Shown one piece after another: positions 1-7,804 of a DNA stretch of 64,000 nucleotides. Within the stretch, counting starts at the first letter, position 1. Each line of letters opens with the position of its first letter. The notes beneath the pieces are model-generated. The model did no database searches. It had not been told where the DNA came from and saw nothing but the letters and a program-made list of their open reading frames with translations. Origin of the DNA: Flavobacterium sp. (GTDB taxonomy: Bacteria; Bacteroidota; Bacteroidia; Flavobacteriales; Flavobacteriaceae); contig NZ_SEBS01000005.1 of assembly GCF_004211145.1 (NCBI RefSeq), positions 1 to 64,000 of the forward strand, read 5' to 3'. The position numbers were made by a program, and so were the translations under genes.

Positions 1-476
1 TGCGCCGTGATGTCGACGCCGAGCGCATAACCGCTTACGATAATCGGATTCAGCGGCGACAAATCGGACATTAATTTTTTGCAGAAATCCGCGCCGTAAC
101 CCGTAACCTGCCGTGTTCCGACCACCGAGATGATGCGTCGGTTCGACAAATCGATATTGCCCGACGAAAACAACACGGTCGGCGCATCGGGACAATGTTT
201 GAGCCGTTTCGGGTAATCGTCGTCGAGATAGGTCGCGACCTTGATTTTTGAGGATTCGATAAAGTTCATTTCGGCTTCGGCTTGTTTCAAAACCGACGTA
301 CTTTTGAGATGTCCGATGATTTTTTCGGAAAAGCCGATCGTGCGCAGTTTCGCGTCGTCGGCGTTAAAGATTTCTCGGGCCGAACCGAACTCTGAAAGTA
401 GTTTCTTGGCGTTGACATCGCCCACTCCTTCTACGTTTTGCAAGGCTAACAGGTAAAATAATTCTTCGTGGCGCAT
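1..476 (-). CDS. dprA: DNA-processing protein DprA, 3' part missing at window edge
   Basis: DprA protects incoming single-stranded DNA and loads RecA during natural transformation; it acts in the cytoplasm. Only the first ~158 residues lie in the window and the frame runs off the left edge. Visible are an N-terminal helical (SAM/HhH-like) part with LQNVEGVGDVNAKKLL, then the start of the Rossmann-like fold with VVGTRQVTGYG near residue 122 and IVSGYALGVD near residue 146, both hallmark DprA motifs. The start is the ATG at 474-476. The gene is divergent from the HU-SPOR gene. A TACTTTTC sequence 18 nt upstream resembles the Bacteroidetes -7 box with one mismatch. Truncation is by the window edge, not by mutation. 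Confidence 0.93.
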   Translation of the reverse strand, partial: MRHEELFYLLALQNVEGVGDVNAKKLLSEFGSAREIFNADDAKLRTIGFSEKIIGHLKSTSVLKQAEAEMNFIESSKIKVATYLDDDYPKRLKHCPDAPTVLFSSGNIDLSNRRIISVVGTRQVTGYGADFCKKLMSDLSPLNPIIVSGYALGVDITA

Positions 477-544
477 AGTAAATGATTGAAAATGAAAAGT
501 ATAAAATTTCGCGCGGATTGTTAATAAAAATTGTGGATAAAATT

Positions 545-573
545 TTGCCCGTCGAACGCATTGCATAATTTTG
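545..573 (+). promoter_or_regulatory. Bacteroidetes-type promoter of the HU-SPOR gene
   Basis: TTG (545-547), an 18-nt spacer and a perfect TAnnTTTG box, TAATTTTG (566-573). The box ends only 5 nt before the ATG at 579, so the transcript would be leaderless or nearly so. Confidence 0.6.
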
Positions 574-578
574 TTTCT

Positions 579-1514
579 ATGAAGATCGAACACCATATTT
601 CACAGCTTTTGTATCGTTACCAGTGCGTTACGGTTCCTGGCTTCGGCGCTTTCCTCACGGAATTCCAGTCGGCTCAACTTCACGAGTCGTCGAGCGCCTT
701 TTATCCGCCTAAAAAGCTGATCTCGTTCAACACGTATCTTAAGAACAACGACGGCCTTTTGGCCAACCATATCGCGCAGGCTGAGAAATCGACGTACGAG
801 CAGGCTGTCGACGCCATACAGAACGAAGTTTCCATCTGGAAAAACATTCTTGAAGTCAACCGACGCTTCACGTTGAAGAACATTGGCGAGCTTTCGCTGA
901 ATGCCGAGAACAACATCGTGTTCCAACCGACCGAGAGCAGTAATTATTTGACCGAAGCTTTCGGATTGAGTTCTTTCGTCTCGCCTCCGATACAACGCGA
1001 GGTTTACAAACAGGAAGTCGAAGCGCTCGAGGAAAAAGCACCGATCGCGTTCACGCCTGAAGCGCGCAAGAGCCGCCCGTATTTGAAGTACGCGGCCGTA
1101 TTCTTATTGGCAATCGGGGCTGGCGGAGCCGGAGGTTTCCAACTTTTCCAAAGCCAGATCCAACGCGAAACGCTCGCCGTGGAGACCGAAGTACAGAAAC
1201 AAGTTCAAGATAAAATACAGGAAGCGACATTCTTCATCGATACGCCGCTACCGACCGTGACGCTTACCGTCGCCGAGGATAAATTGCCGTATCACATCGT
1301 GGCCGGCGTGTTCCGAAGCGAAGAAAACGCGAACAAAGCCTGCGCCGAACTAAAAGGCCTCGGCTACAAATCACGTCGCATTCCTCAAGATCGCCGCGGC
1401 TTGTTCCCTGTTGTCTATGGCAGTTTCGCCTCGAAGCAGGAAGCACGCGAAGAAATGATAAAAATCCACGAATCGCGCGACATGCACGCTTGGATCCTAA
1501 TCAAGAAGCTTTAA
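579..1514 (+). CDS. HU-fold / SPOR-domain membrane protein
   Basis: 311-aa protein with an N-terminal prokaryotic HU (CCDC81-like) fold at about residues 1-140 (ISQLLYRYQCVTVPGFGAF, later RFTLKNIGELSL), a single hydrophobic segment at about 168-188 (YAAVFLLAIGAGGAGGF), a short coiled linker and a C-terminal SPOR domain at about 237-310 (YHIVAGVFRSEENANKA). SPOR domains bind denuded septal peptidoglycan, so the predicted topology is a cytoplasmic HU fold and a periplasmic SPOR. The open frame extends upstream to 531, but I chose the ATG at 579 because the family begins MKIE and a promoter box lies just before it. A hairpin terminator follows. The family assignment is strong; whether the HU fold binds DNA is not shown by the sequence. 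Confidence 0.88.
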   Translation: MKIEHHISQLLYRYQCVTVPGFGAFLTEFQSAQLHESSSAFYPPKKLISFNTYLKNNDGLLANHIAQAEKSTYEQAVDAIQNEVSIWKNILEVNRRFTLKNIGELSLNAENNIVFQPTESSNYLTEAFGLSSFVSPPIQREVYKQEVEALEEKAPIAFTPEARKSRPYLKYAAVFLLAIGAGGAGGFQLFQSQIQRETLAVETEVQKQVQDKIQEATFFIDTPLPTVTLTVAEDKLPYHIVAGVFRSEENANKACAELKGLGYKSRRIPQDRRGLFPVVYGSFASKQEAREEMIKIHESRDMHAWILIKKL

Positions 1515-1519
1515 CATTT

Positions 1520-1542
1520 ATCCCGGTTTTCCGGGATTTTTT
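1520..1542 (+). terminator. Intrinsic terminator after the HU-SPOR gene
   Basis: Seven-bp stem ATCCCGG/CCGGGAT with a TTTT loop, followed by a T run (1537-1542). It lies 6 nt after the stop codon. Confidence 0.8.
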
Positions 1543-1554
1543 ATGCGCAAGAGT

Positions 1555-1562
1555 TACCTTTG
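1555..1562 (+). promoter_or_regulatory. Promoter -7 box of the thioesterase gene
   Basis: TACCTTTG matches TAnnTTTG exactly, 15 nt before the ATG at 1578. No clear -33 TTG is visible; the upstream sequence overlaps the preceding terminator. Confidence 0.5.
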
Positions 1563-1577
1563 CCAAAAAATCCACAC

Positions 1578-2090
1578 ATGCTGCCAAAACATCCTTCAGA
1601 GTCTTTGACTACGCTAACCGACTTGGTTTTGCCAAGCGAGACCAATCCGCTTAACAACCTTTTTGGTGGAGAATTGCTTGCGCGCATGGATAGGGCCGCG
1701 AGTATCACCGCGCGTCGTCATTCGCGCAGGGTTTGCGTTACGGCATCGGTAAATCACGTGGCGTTCAACCGTTCGATTCCACTCGGCAGTGTCGTGACGA
1801 TCGAATCGAAGGTGTCGCGCAGTTTTAAAAGTTCGATGGAAATCTTTATCGACGTTTGGATCGAGGATCGCGAATCAGGCGTTCGGACAAAAGCGAACGA
1901 AGCAATCTACACGTTCGTAGCCGTCGACGATACTGGCCGTCCCGTTGAAGTCGCACCTATCGTTCCCGAAACCGAGCTTGAAATAGAAAGATACGACGCT
2001 GCGTTGCGAAGAAAACAGTTGAGTTTGGTACTTGCGGGAAAATTGAAACCGTCGGAAGCGACTGAGTTGAAGGCGTTGTTTATTGAATAG
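1578..2090 (+). CDS. Acyl-CoA thioesterase, hotdog fold (YciA/ACOT type)
   Basis: 170-aa single-domain hotdog thioesterase, predicted to hydrolyse acyl-CoA to free fatty acid and CoA in the cytoplasm. The signature is NPLNNLFGGELLARMD near residues 23-38, followed by the strand NHVAFNRSIPLGSVVTIES, typical of the cytosolic acyl-CoA hydrolase group. The start is the ATG at 1578 rather than the in-frame TTG at 1560, because the TTG is part of the promoter box. The substrate chain length cannot be read from sequence. The gene stands alone, with a terminator upstream and a repeat element downstream. Confidence 0.88.
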   Translation: MLPKHPSESLTTLTDLVLPSETNPLNNLFGGELLARMDRAASITARRHSRRVCVTASVNHVAFNRSIPLGSVVTIESKVSRSFKSSMEIFIDVWIEDRESGVRTKANEAIYTFVAVDDTGRPVEVAPIVPETELEIERYDAALRRKQLSLVLAGKLKPSEATELKALFIE

Positions 2091-2097
2091 TCGGAAA

Positions 2098-2320
2098 AGA
2101 CGAATGACGAATGACGAATGACGAAAGACAAAGGACAGACGCTTTCGGCAAAAAGCAATAGTAATCGTTGCTTCGACATCACGTCAATCAAAGTTCAATC
2201 ATGATTCTAAGCGGAATCGAAAGTCCTTCATCATTCGTCTTTCGTCATTCGTCAAACAAAGATTCGTTCTCGGCAGGCAAGCACCAATTAAACAAATCAA
2301 CGCATAAACGAATCAACAAC
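2098..2320 (-). repeat. Dispersed intergenic element, copy A
   Basis: Non-coding ~220 bp between two convergent genes. Read on the minus strand it aligns over its whole length with 6736-6939 on the plus strand. Identical blocks include GCTTGCCTGCCGAG, a 24-nt block containing GACGAATGACGAAAGAC, and AAGGACTTTCGAT. The 2098-2127 end carries three consecutive GACGAAT-type units. Short ORFs reading SFVIRHSSFV come from these units and are not genes. Confidence 0.75.
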
Positions 2321-2322
2321 AA

Positions 2323-3582
2323 CTACATTCCCGACAACCAAGCCTGCGGATTGTTATAAACCGTATTCTGCTTGATCAAGAACTTCAAGACCGTTTTTCC
2401 GGTATCGCCGTTCGTCCTGATGCGTCCGAGATTTTGCTTGATGCGGACTTTATCACCTTTACTGACGCTAACCGAACCTAAGTTTTGGTAAATCGTAAAG
2501 AAATCCCCATGTTGGATGATTACCGCTTTGTTCACGGGCGAAAGTACGATCACGCTGATTACTTCTCCGCCAAAGACGGCACGTGCGTTCGAACCTTCCT
2601 CGGTCGTGATTTCGACGCCGGAATTGTGAACGACCAAAGATTTGTGAACCGGGTGCGCCTGATCTCCATAACCTAACGTAACTGCGCCTCGTTCGACAGG
2701 CCACGGCAAACTACCTTTGTTCGCCCGGAAATTATCGGCGACGACTTTCGCTTCGGGCGTCAAGACGATTTTGCTTGGCGATTCGGCGACCTTGGCTTTT
2801 ACCTCCGTTGCTTTCGCGGGACTCGCTTTCGCCGCGGCAAGTGCTGCTTTCCTATTCGCCTCGTCGATCGCTTTTTGGATCAAACGGTCGATTTGACGGT
2901 CGATGTTGCGGCTTTCCTGTTGCTTTTTCTTGATTTCGGCCGCGATTTTCTTCTTGTCCTTTTTGATGGAACTGACCAGGACTTCCTGTTCGGCCTTCTC
3001 TTTTAAGAGTTCGGAGCGTTCCTTTTCGTTCTCGACGAGCAGCTTTTGTTTGGCTGTTTTTTGGACGACGATCCGGTCGTTATACTGCGTAAGCTGATCG
3101 GTCTTCGTCTTGATTTCCTCACCCTGCGAACGCCTGTAACTCGCGTATTGCTTCATGTATTGGGCGCGCTTGTAGGCTTGCAGGAAATTTTCGGACGACA
3201 ATAAAAACATCGCACGGCTTTGCTCCGAACGGCTCTTGTAGGATTTGCGGATCATTTCGGCGTAATCTTCCTTGAGCACGACGAGATCGCGTTTGAGTTT
3301 GTTGATTTTCAACTGCGTCGTGTACAGATCGTCGTTGAGCAGACGCGTTTGTTTTTCAGTCGTGCTGATGAGTTTCTGCTTGAGCTTGATCTTGTTGTTC
3401 TGTTCCTCGATGAGGCTTTTGACGGATTTCTCCTGCGACTTCATCGCGTTGAGTTTTTCCTGGCTTTCCTGGATCTCACGTTGAATCTGCGCCTTTCGTC
3501 TTTCGAGTTTTTGCTGGTCGATCTGCGCAAACGTCGTTACGGAAATCAACAGTAAAATCAGGCTCGCTAAATGTTTGTTCAT
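2323..3582 (-). CDS. EnvC-like murein hydrolase activator (degenerate LytM)
   Basis: 419-aa exported protein: signal peptide (residues 1-19, cleavage near TFAQ), a long coiled coil of about residues 20-250 rich in K/E/Q, an Ala/Lys-rich linker and a C-terminal LytM/M23 domain (about 290-415). The zinc ligands of active M23 peptidases are not conserved: the HxH motif position reads KFLIKQ. That matches the EnvC/NlpD pattern, where the LytM domain activates cell-wall amidases during division rather than cutting itself. It is the last gene of a minus-strand operon with the DUF4292 lipoprotein, the TPR protein and a nucleotidyltransferase, a common arrangement in flavobacteria. Confidence 0.85.
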   Translation of the reverse strand: MNKHLASLILLLISVTTFAQIDQQKLERRKAQIQREIQESQEKLNAMKSQEKSVKSLIEEQNNKIKLKQKLISTTEKQTRLLNDDLYTTQLKINKLKRDLVVLKEDYAEMIRKSYKSRSEQSRAMFLLSSENFLQAYKRAQYMKQYASYRRSQGEEIKTKTDQLTQYNDRIVVQKTAKQKLLVENEKERSELLKEKAEQEVLVSSIKKDKKKIAAEIKKKQQESRNIDRQIDRLIQKAIDEANRKAALAAAKASPAKATEVKAKVAESPSKIVLTPEAKVVADNFRANKGSLPWPVERGAVTLGYGDQAHPVHKSLVVHNSGVEITTEEGSNARAVFGGEVISVIVLSPVNKAVIIQHGDFFTIYQNLGSVSVSKGDKVRIKQNLGRIRTNGDTGKTVLKFLIKQNTVYNNPQAWLSGM

Positions 3583-3599
3583 GGTGTTTGGTTTTGCAT

Positions 3600-4376
3600 T
3601 TACTCGATTTCGACGCGTTCGTAACCTTCAGGAACGCTGTACGGAAACGAGATTTCTTCGTTAAAGGAAACCGAGTTGTATTCAATGCTGATATTGGTTT
3701 TGCCCTTTGGCTGCACGGCTTCGAGCAATATTTTTGACGGCAACGACATCGTGGCGTGCTTCGTATAGCCTGGATAATTGACTTCAAGGCTGCGGCGTTG
3801 CGAGGGTTGGCTTACTTCTTCCTTATTCACGAAAAACGTTTCAGGCTCGAAATAGAAAATCTTTTTCGTAGTCCTGTCGGTAGTTTCTTCGAGTTTCTGC
3901 AGGTTGTTTTCGACCGATTCGGCGTATTTTCCTTTTCTTAAATCGTCGAGCGCTTGCCCGATGAGCAAATTCTGCACTTTCTTGAAATCGAGCTCCGTTC
4001 CCAACCATTGGCTCAACTTTGCGTAATCGCCTTCAAAATACGTGCTGTTGAGTTTCTCGTAATACTTGACTTCAGTTGGCGTTATGAGTGCTTTGGCCAT
4101 CGTGATGCCGAGGAATCGGATGCTTATGAAAATCGTCTCGTCTTTCCTCACGCGAATGTCGGCCGTGATGCTTTGGCTTTGGTTGTCGTCCTTGTATTTC
4201 GCCGACGCCTTGATGCTGAGCGTCTTGAAATCCTTAAGGTTCGCGTAATGTCCGGTTATGATTTTCGATGCGCTCGTCTCTTCGGCCACAGGTTTCTCGA
4301 CTGCCGCTGCGGGCTGTGCGGACTTGCACGCTGCCACTGCGACTGCCACTGCAACTAAAATTAAATTCCTTTTCAT
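3600..4376 (-). CDS. DUF4292 family lipoprotein
   Basis: 258-aa lipoprotein. The N-terminus is MKRNLILVAVAVAVAAC, with the lipobox cysteine at residue 17. The body is beta-rich (IKASAKYKDDNQSQSITADIRVRKD), as expected of a LolA/LolB-like or outer-membrane-associated fold. Function is not established; DUF4292 is recurrently located next to EnvC and TPR genes in Bacteroidetes. Two starts are possible: ATG at 4382, which overlaps the upstream TGA in an ATGA junction, and ATG at 4376, which gives a cleaner signal peptide. The junction implies translational coupling with the TPR gene. Confidence 0.78.
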   Translation of the reverse strand: MKRNLILVAVAVAVAACKSAQPAAAVEKPVAEETSASKIITGHYANLKDFKTLSIKASAKYKDDNQSQSITADIRVRKDETIFISIRFLGITMAKALITPTEVKYYEKLNSTYFEGDYAKLSQWLGTELDFKKVQNLLIGQALDDLRKGKYAESVENNLQKLEETTDRTTKKIFYFEPETFFVNKEEVSQPSQRRSLEVNYPGYTKHATMSLPSKILLEAVQPKGKTNISIEYNSVSFNEEISFPYSVPEGYERVEIE

Positions 4377-4378
4377 TT

Positions 4379-5722
4379 TCATTTCTTCTTGTCTAACAAT
4401 TTTTCGGCTTTTAGGAAATAAAATTCTTTTTTCTTGGTGTCGCCCAAACCGTTCCACGCTTCTCCGAGTTGGATGTAGAAATTGGTTTCGAGTTGCTTGT
4501 CATCGACCACGTAATCGAGCCCTACTTCGAGCAAATCCTTGGCTTTCTTGAAATTCTTTTGCTGGTTGTTGGCCAATCCCGCGTAAAAATAAAATTGCGG
4601 TTGCAACGGATACGATTCTATCATTCCTTCGGCTCGCTTAGCCAGATTCGGATAATCCTGTTTCTCGGTATATGCCTGAAGCACGAGGAAAATAGCTTCC
4701 ATATCGTCAGGATTCGTCTTCAGGTGATTCTCGTAATAACGGATCGCCTGCTCCCAGTTTTTCTTGTTGTGATAAAATTTTCCGATTTCTTTGGCCACTT
4801 TTACTTCTCGGTCGTTCTCAAAATACGAGATCGCCTTTTGGAGATCGGCGTCGAATTCCGGTTTGTCTTTCGCGAAAATCAAGAATTCGTTGAGCACGCG
4901 ATGACGGATCTTGTCGTCGATTTTCTTGCTCGCCAGGATCTGGTTCATCGCTTTTACGGCTTTCGTACCTTCGCTTTTGGTCAAATGGTATTTGAAAAGG
5001 CTGATCTGCGCCCAATCGGAACCCGGGATTTCCTTCTCGAGTTTCTGAGCGATCTCAAGCGCCTTGTCGTCCTGATTGCTGTCCCAATACATGAACATAA
5101 GCGACACGTAGTTCGATTCGTCTTTGGGATCTTTCTTGATCTTGTCAAGCAGAAGCGAACGTTCAGAACCTTGATATTTGGTGTCTTTCATGATGCTCGC
5201 CTTGTAATTGTCGCGCAAATCACTCGTCCCGACCGACTCGTTGAGCTCGTTTATGAGTTCGAGCGCCTTGTCGAATTGCTGCGTGTTCATGTACAAAGAC
5301 GTCAGATCTTCCTTATAGTCCGACTTGAATTCGATGAGTTTCTTGACGATCACGATCGCCTGTTCATAATCGCGCGTTTCGTAACAAACGTCGTACAAAC
5401 CGACCCAGGCCCATTTGTTCTGCGGATCGAGTTGCGTGGTCTTCTCAAAATTCTCGTAGGCTTTCTTGTAGTCTTTTTGCGACAGGTAATTCTTGCCCAA
5501 TTCGTAATATACGACCGAATTATTGGGCTGCAACTTTTGGCAACGCAACAACGCCGCGACCGCTTTGTCATAATTCTCGATTCCCTTTTGCTTGAGTGAT
5601 TCGTAGAATTCGTTTCGGAATTCGTTCGCTTCCATGGCAATATCTTCGGGTTCCTGGATTTGGGCCAGGCCGAAGGTTTGAATCAGGACGCCAAAGGCGA
5701 AAATCAGGGCAAGTTTCTTCAT
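4379..5722 (-). CDS. Exported tetratricopeptide-repeat protein
   Basis: 447 aa with a signal peptide (MKKLALIFAFGVLIQTFGLAQ) and repeated TPR helices across most of the length, for example NSVVYYELGKNYLSQKDYKKAYENFEK and AIRYYENHLKTNPDDMEAIF. It is presumably periplasmic and a scaffold for protein contacts. No enzymatic motif is seen. It lies 5 nt from the nucleotidyltransferase gene and overlaps the DUF4292 start by up to 4 nt, so the four genes (6735 to 2323) look like one transcription unit. A 376-aa antisense open frame over this gene is a codon-bias shadow. Confidence 0.85.
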   Translation of the reverse strand: MKKLALIFAFGVLIQTFGLAQIQEPEDIAMEANEFRNEFYESLKQKGIENYDKAVAALLRCQKLQPNNSVVYYELGKNYLSQKDYKKAYENFEKTTQLDPQNKWAWVGLYDVCYETRDYEQAIVIVKKLIEFKSDYKEDLTSLYMNTQQFDKALELINELNESVGTSDLRDNYKASIMKDTKYQGSERSLLLDKIKKDPKDESNYVSLMFMYWDSNQDDKALEIAQKLEKEIPGSDWAQISLFKYHLTKSEGTKAVKAMNQILASKKIDDKIRHRVLNEFLIFAKDKPEFDADLQKAISYFENDREVKVAKEIGKFYHNKKNWEQAIRYYENHLKTNPDDMEAIFLVLQAYTEKQDYPNLAKRAEGMIESYPLQPQFYFYAGLANNQQKNFKKAKDLLEVGLDYVVDDKQLETNFYIQLGEAWNGLGDTKKKEFYFLKAEKLLDKKK

Positions 5723-5727
5723 GCTTT

Positions 5728-6735
5728 TTATTCGAGCACCGAATAATCTCCGATGCTGATACTTGTAAATTTCCCGTCGAAACTCGCGTGGTTGCCAATC
5801 ATGGCGTTGTCGAGATTCGCGTTCTTGATATGAGCGTGGGTTTGCACCAGGCTGTTTTTTATCGTACTGTCGGATACGTGCGTGCCGCGTCCGAGTGATA
5901 CGTTGGGGCCGACCGTTGCGTTGATCAGCACTACGTCTTTATCGATGAAACACGGCGGAATGACCGTCGAGTTCTCGAGTTTCGCACTTTCGTCGACGAG
6001 GTTTTCACCGTCGGAATGCAAAAATCCGAGCAAACGCGAATTGGTTTCGACCGTTACGTTCTTGTTGCCGCAATCCATCCATTCATCAACCTTACCGGGA
6101 ACGAACTTGAGGCCTTTTTGCTTCATGTTCTCGAGACCGTCAGTGAGTTGGTATTCGCCACCTTTGACGATGTCGTTGTCCAATAAATACTGCAGTTCCG
6201 CACGAAGCGTTTCTCCAGACTTGAAATAGTAGATCCCGATGATCGCCAGATCTGAAACGTATTCTTTTGGTTTCTCGACGAAATCGGTGATGCGATCGCC
6301 TTCGAGTTTCACGACTCCGAACGCGCTCGGATCGTCGACTTGCTTGACCCAGATCACGCTGTCGGCGCTTGTATCTAACGTAAAATCGGCGCGGAATAGT
6401 GTGTCGGCGTAGGCCACAACAATCGGGCCGCTCATGGATTCTTTCGCCGACATAATCGCGTGAGCCGTTCCAAGTGGTTGTTCCTGGTAGTAGATCGTGC
6501 CTTTCGAACCGAGTTTTTCAGCGATCGCGATCAGGTCTTTCTCGACCTGAGGCCCGAAATCTTTGTGGATGATGAATGCGATCTCTTCTATATCCTGGTT
6601 GATCACGCCTGCGATGTCTTCAACGAGACGGTGCACGATCGGTTTGCCTGCGATTGGGATAAGCGGTTTCGGGACGGTTAGCGTGTGAGGACGGAGACGT
6701 GAACCGCGACCGGCCATTGGGACTATTATTTTCAT
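5728..6735 (-). CDS. Sugar-phosphate nucleotidyltransferase
   Basis: 335-aa enzyme of the RmlA/GlmU-type family: an N-terminal nucleotidyltransferase domain with the signature GRGSRLRPHT (residues 9-18) and KPLIP (23-27), a probable metal-binding Asp in AYADTLF, and a C-terminal left-handed beta-helix (VVLINATVGPNVSLGRGTHV). It should join a sugar-1-phosphate to an NTP to give an activated sugar. The exact sugar and nucleotide (glucose/dTTP, mannose/GTP or other) cannot be decided. It heads the operon with the TPR, DUF4292 and EnvC-like genes, which suggests an envelope role. Repeat copy B begins immediately upstream of its ATG. Confidence 0.85.
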   Translation of the reverse strand: MKIIVPMAGRGSRLRPHTLTVPKPLIPIAGKPIVHRLVEDIAGVINQDIEEIAFIIHKDFGPQVEKDLIAIAEKLGSKGTIYYQEQPLGTAHAIMSAKESMSGPIVVAYADTLFRADFTLDTSADSVIWVKQVDDPSAFGVVKLEGDRITDFVEKPKEYVSDLAIIGIYYFKSGETLRAELQYLLDNDIVKGGEYQLTDGLENMKQKGLKFVPGKVDEWMDCGNKNVTVETNSRLLGFLHSDGENLVDESAKLENSTVIPPCFIDKDVVLINATVGPNVSLGRGTHVSDSTIKNSLVQTHAHIKNANLDNAMIGNHASFDGKFTSISIGDYSVLE

Positions 6736-6939
6736 TTGTTTATGCGTTGATGCGTTTATTTGTTTTTTGATGCTTGCCTGCCGAGGGCGAATTTTTGTTT
6801 GACGAATGACGAAAGACTAATCATTAAGGACTTTCGATCCTGCTAAAACCAGTATCGGCTTTCAATGACGCGATGTCCGACCAACTGTTGCTTTTTTACG
6901 AAAACGCCAGTCCTTCGTCTTTCATCATTTGTCTTTCGT
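6736..6939 (+). repeat. Dispersed intergenic element, copy B
   Basis: About 204 bp filling the whole gap between the nucleotidyltransferase start and the dut stop. It aligns with the reverse complement of 2098-2320, sharing identical blocks of 14, 24 and 13 nt and clear similarity between them. Copy A and copy B are in opposite orientation, ~4.4 kb apart. No ORF, tRNA or transposase is present. Confidence 0.75.
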
Positions 6940-7374
6940 CTACTTTACCCCAGTCGAACCAAAACCACCCGCGCCGCGAGATGTTTCGTTCAATTCGCTC
7001 ACCTCAACCCATTCCGCGCGTTCGTGTTTGGCGATGATGAGCTGGGCGACGCGTTCGCCGTTTTCGACCGTGAACGGCTCGTTTGATAAATTTACTAAAA
7101 TCACACCGATTTCCCCGCGATAATCGGCATCGACGGTTCCGGGTGAATTCAGGACGGTTATGCCTTTTTTGGCGGCCAAGCCGGAACGCGGACGGACTTG
7201 TGCTTCGTATCCGATGGGAAGTTCTATGAACAAGCCCGTTTTTACGATCGTGCGCTCAAGCGGATTCAGCGTAATTGATGATTCGAGTACGGCGCGCAGA
7301 TCCATTCCTGCTGAAGCGATGGTTTCGTAGTTGGGAAGCGCGTGACCTGATTTGTTTATGATGTTTATTTTCAT
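6940..7374 (-). CDS. dut: Deoxyuridine triphosphatase (dUTPase)
   Basis: 144-aa trimeric-type dUTPase, which hydrolyses dUTP to dUMP and pyrophosphate, supplying dTMP precursors and keeping uracil out of DNA. All five conserved motifs are visible: [32 protein letters not shown] and the C-terminal [10 protein letters not shown] loop. The start ATG at 7374 gives the usual family length. The gene lies between the flippase and nucleotidyltransferase genes on the same strand, but repeats on both sides separate it from them. Confidence 0.97.
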   Translation of the reverse strand: MKINIINKSGHALPNYETIASAGMDLRAVLESSITLNPLERTIVKTGLFIELPIGYEAQVRPRSGLAAKKGITVLNSPGTVDADYRGEIGVILVNLSNEPFTVENGERVAQLIIAKHERAEWVEVSELNETSRGAGGFGSTGVK

Positions 7375-7395
7375 TTGAAAGAGTCGACTTTTTTT

Positions 7396-7560
7396 GACTT
7401 GAAGACACGAAGGTTAGGAGAGACTAAGTTTTCTTGTTTTTGATTTATGTTTTTTTGACACGAAGACACGAAGTCTTGAGGACACTAAGTTTTCTTTTTT
7501 TAGTTTTTAATTTTTTTTTGCCACGAAGACACGAAGGCACGGAGGCTCGAAGTTTCTTGC
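7396..7560. repeat. Three-copy direct repeat, GACACGAAGACACGAAG type
   Basis: Three diverged ~41-nt blocks begin at 7396, 7457 and 7520 (periods 61 and 63 nt), each with a GAAGACACGAAG core and ending in AAGTTTTCTT or AAGTTTCTTG, separated by T-rich spacers. Non-coding. It occupies the first part of the 430-bp gap between dut and the flippase gene; the second part holds the structured RNA candidate. Confidence 0.65.
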
Positions 7561-7650
7561 GGTTTTGTTTACTTTTATTTTTGATCCGACGCTGCGAAGT
7601 TTTTTTACGGTTCGCGTTCCCGGAAGTATTTTTTCTTTTTTATCTGGACG

Positions 7651-7789
7651 TTTAGCCCGGATGGAAGCGGTTAGCCTTTCTTGGAAGAATGCTTTTTTTT
7701 GCCGGGCTGCGACGGCGACCAAAGGAAGCCCGTTGCGGCGCGTTGCAAAAATTGCATTGTTCGAGAAAGCTAAAAGCGGACAGCCGGAA
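7651..7789 (+). ncRNA. Structured RNA candidate, Flavo-1-like
   Basis: The sequence contains GCCCGGATGGAAGCGG (7655-7670) and AAGCGGACAGCCGG (7774-7787), flanking a stem TTAGC (7671-7675) / GCTAA (7769-7773) that continues through TTTCTT/GAGAAA after a bulged C. CCGG (7657-7660) can pair with CCGG (7784-7787). Inside is a further hairpin, CGGGCT (7703-7708) / AGCCCG (7727-7732). From memory, the paired GATGGAAGCGG and AGCGGACAG strands recur in intergenic regions of flavobacteria and resemble the Flavo-1 motif; this was not verified by a model search. It lies antisense to the direction of both flanking genes, so it would be an independent RNA. Confidence 0.5.
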
Positions 7790-7804
7790 TTAGCTTCAAA
7801 TCAT

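Noticed and set aside
1..476. Pseudogene of dprA
   Set aside because: The frame is intact up to the window edge; the truncation is an artefact of the cut.
1907..2359. Small genes encoding SFVIRHSSFV-type peptides
   Set aside because: These translate the dispersed repeat in copy A and have no promoter or conservation as proteins.
2323..3582. Active M23 peptidase
   Set aside because: The HxH zinc motif is missing (KFLIKQ), so the LytM domain is more likely a non-catalytic EnvC-type activator.
4469..5599. 376-aa plus-strand gene
   Set aside because: Entirely antisense to the TPR gene; the open frame follows from the codon bias of the true gene, with no domain recognised.
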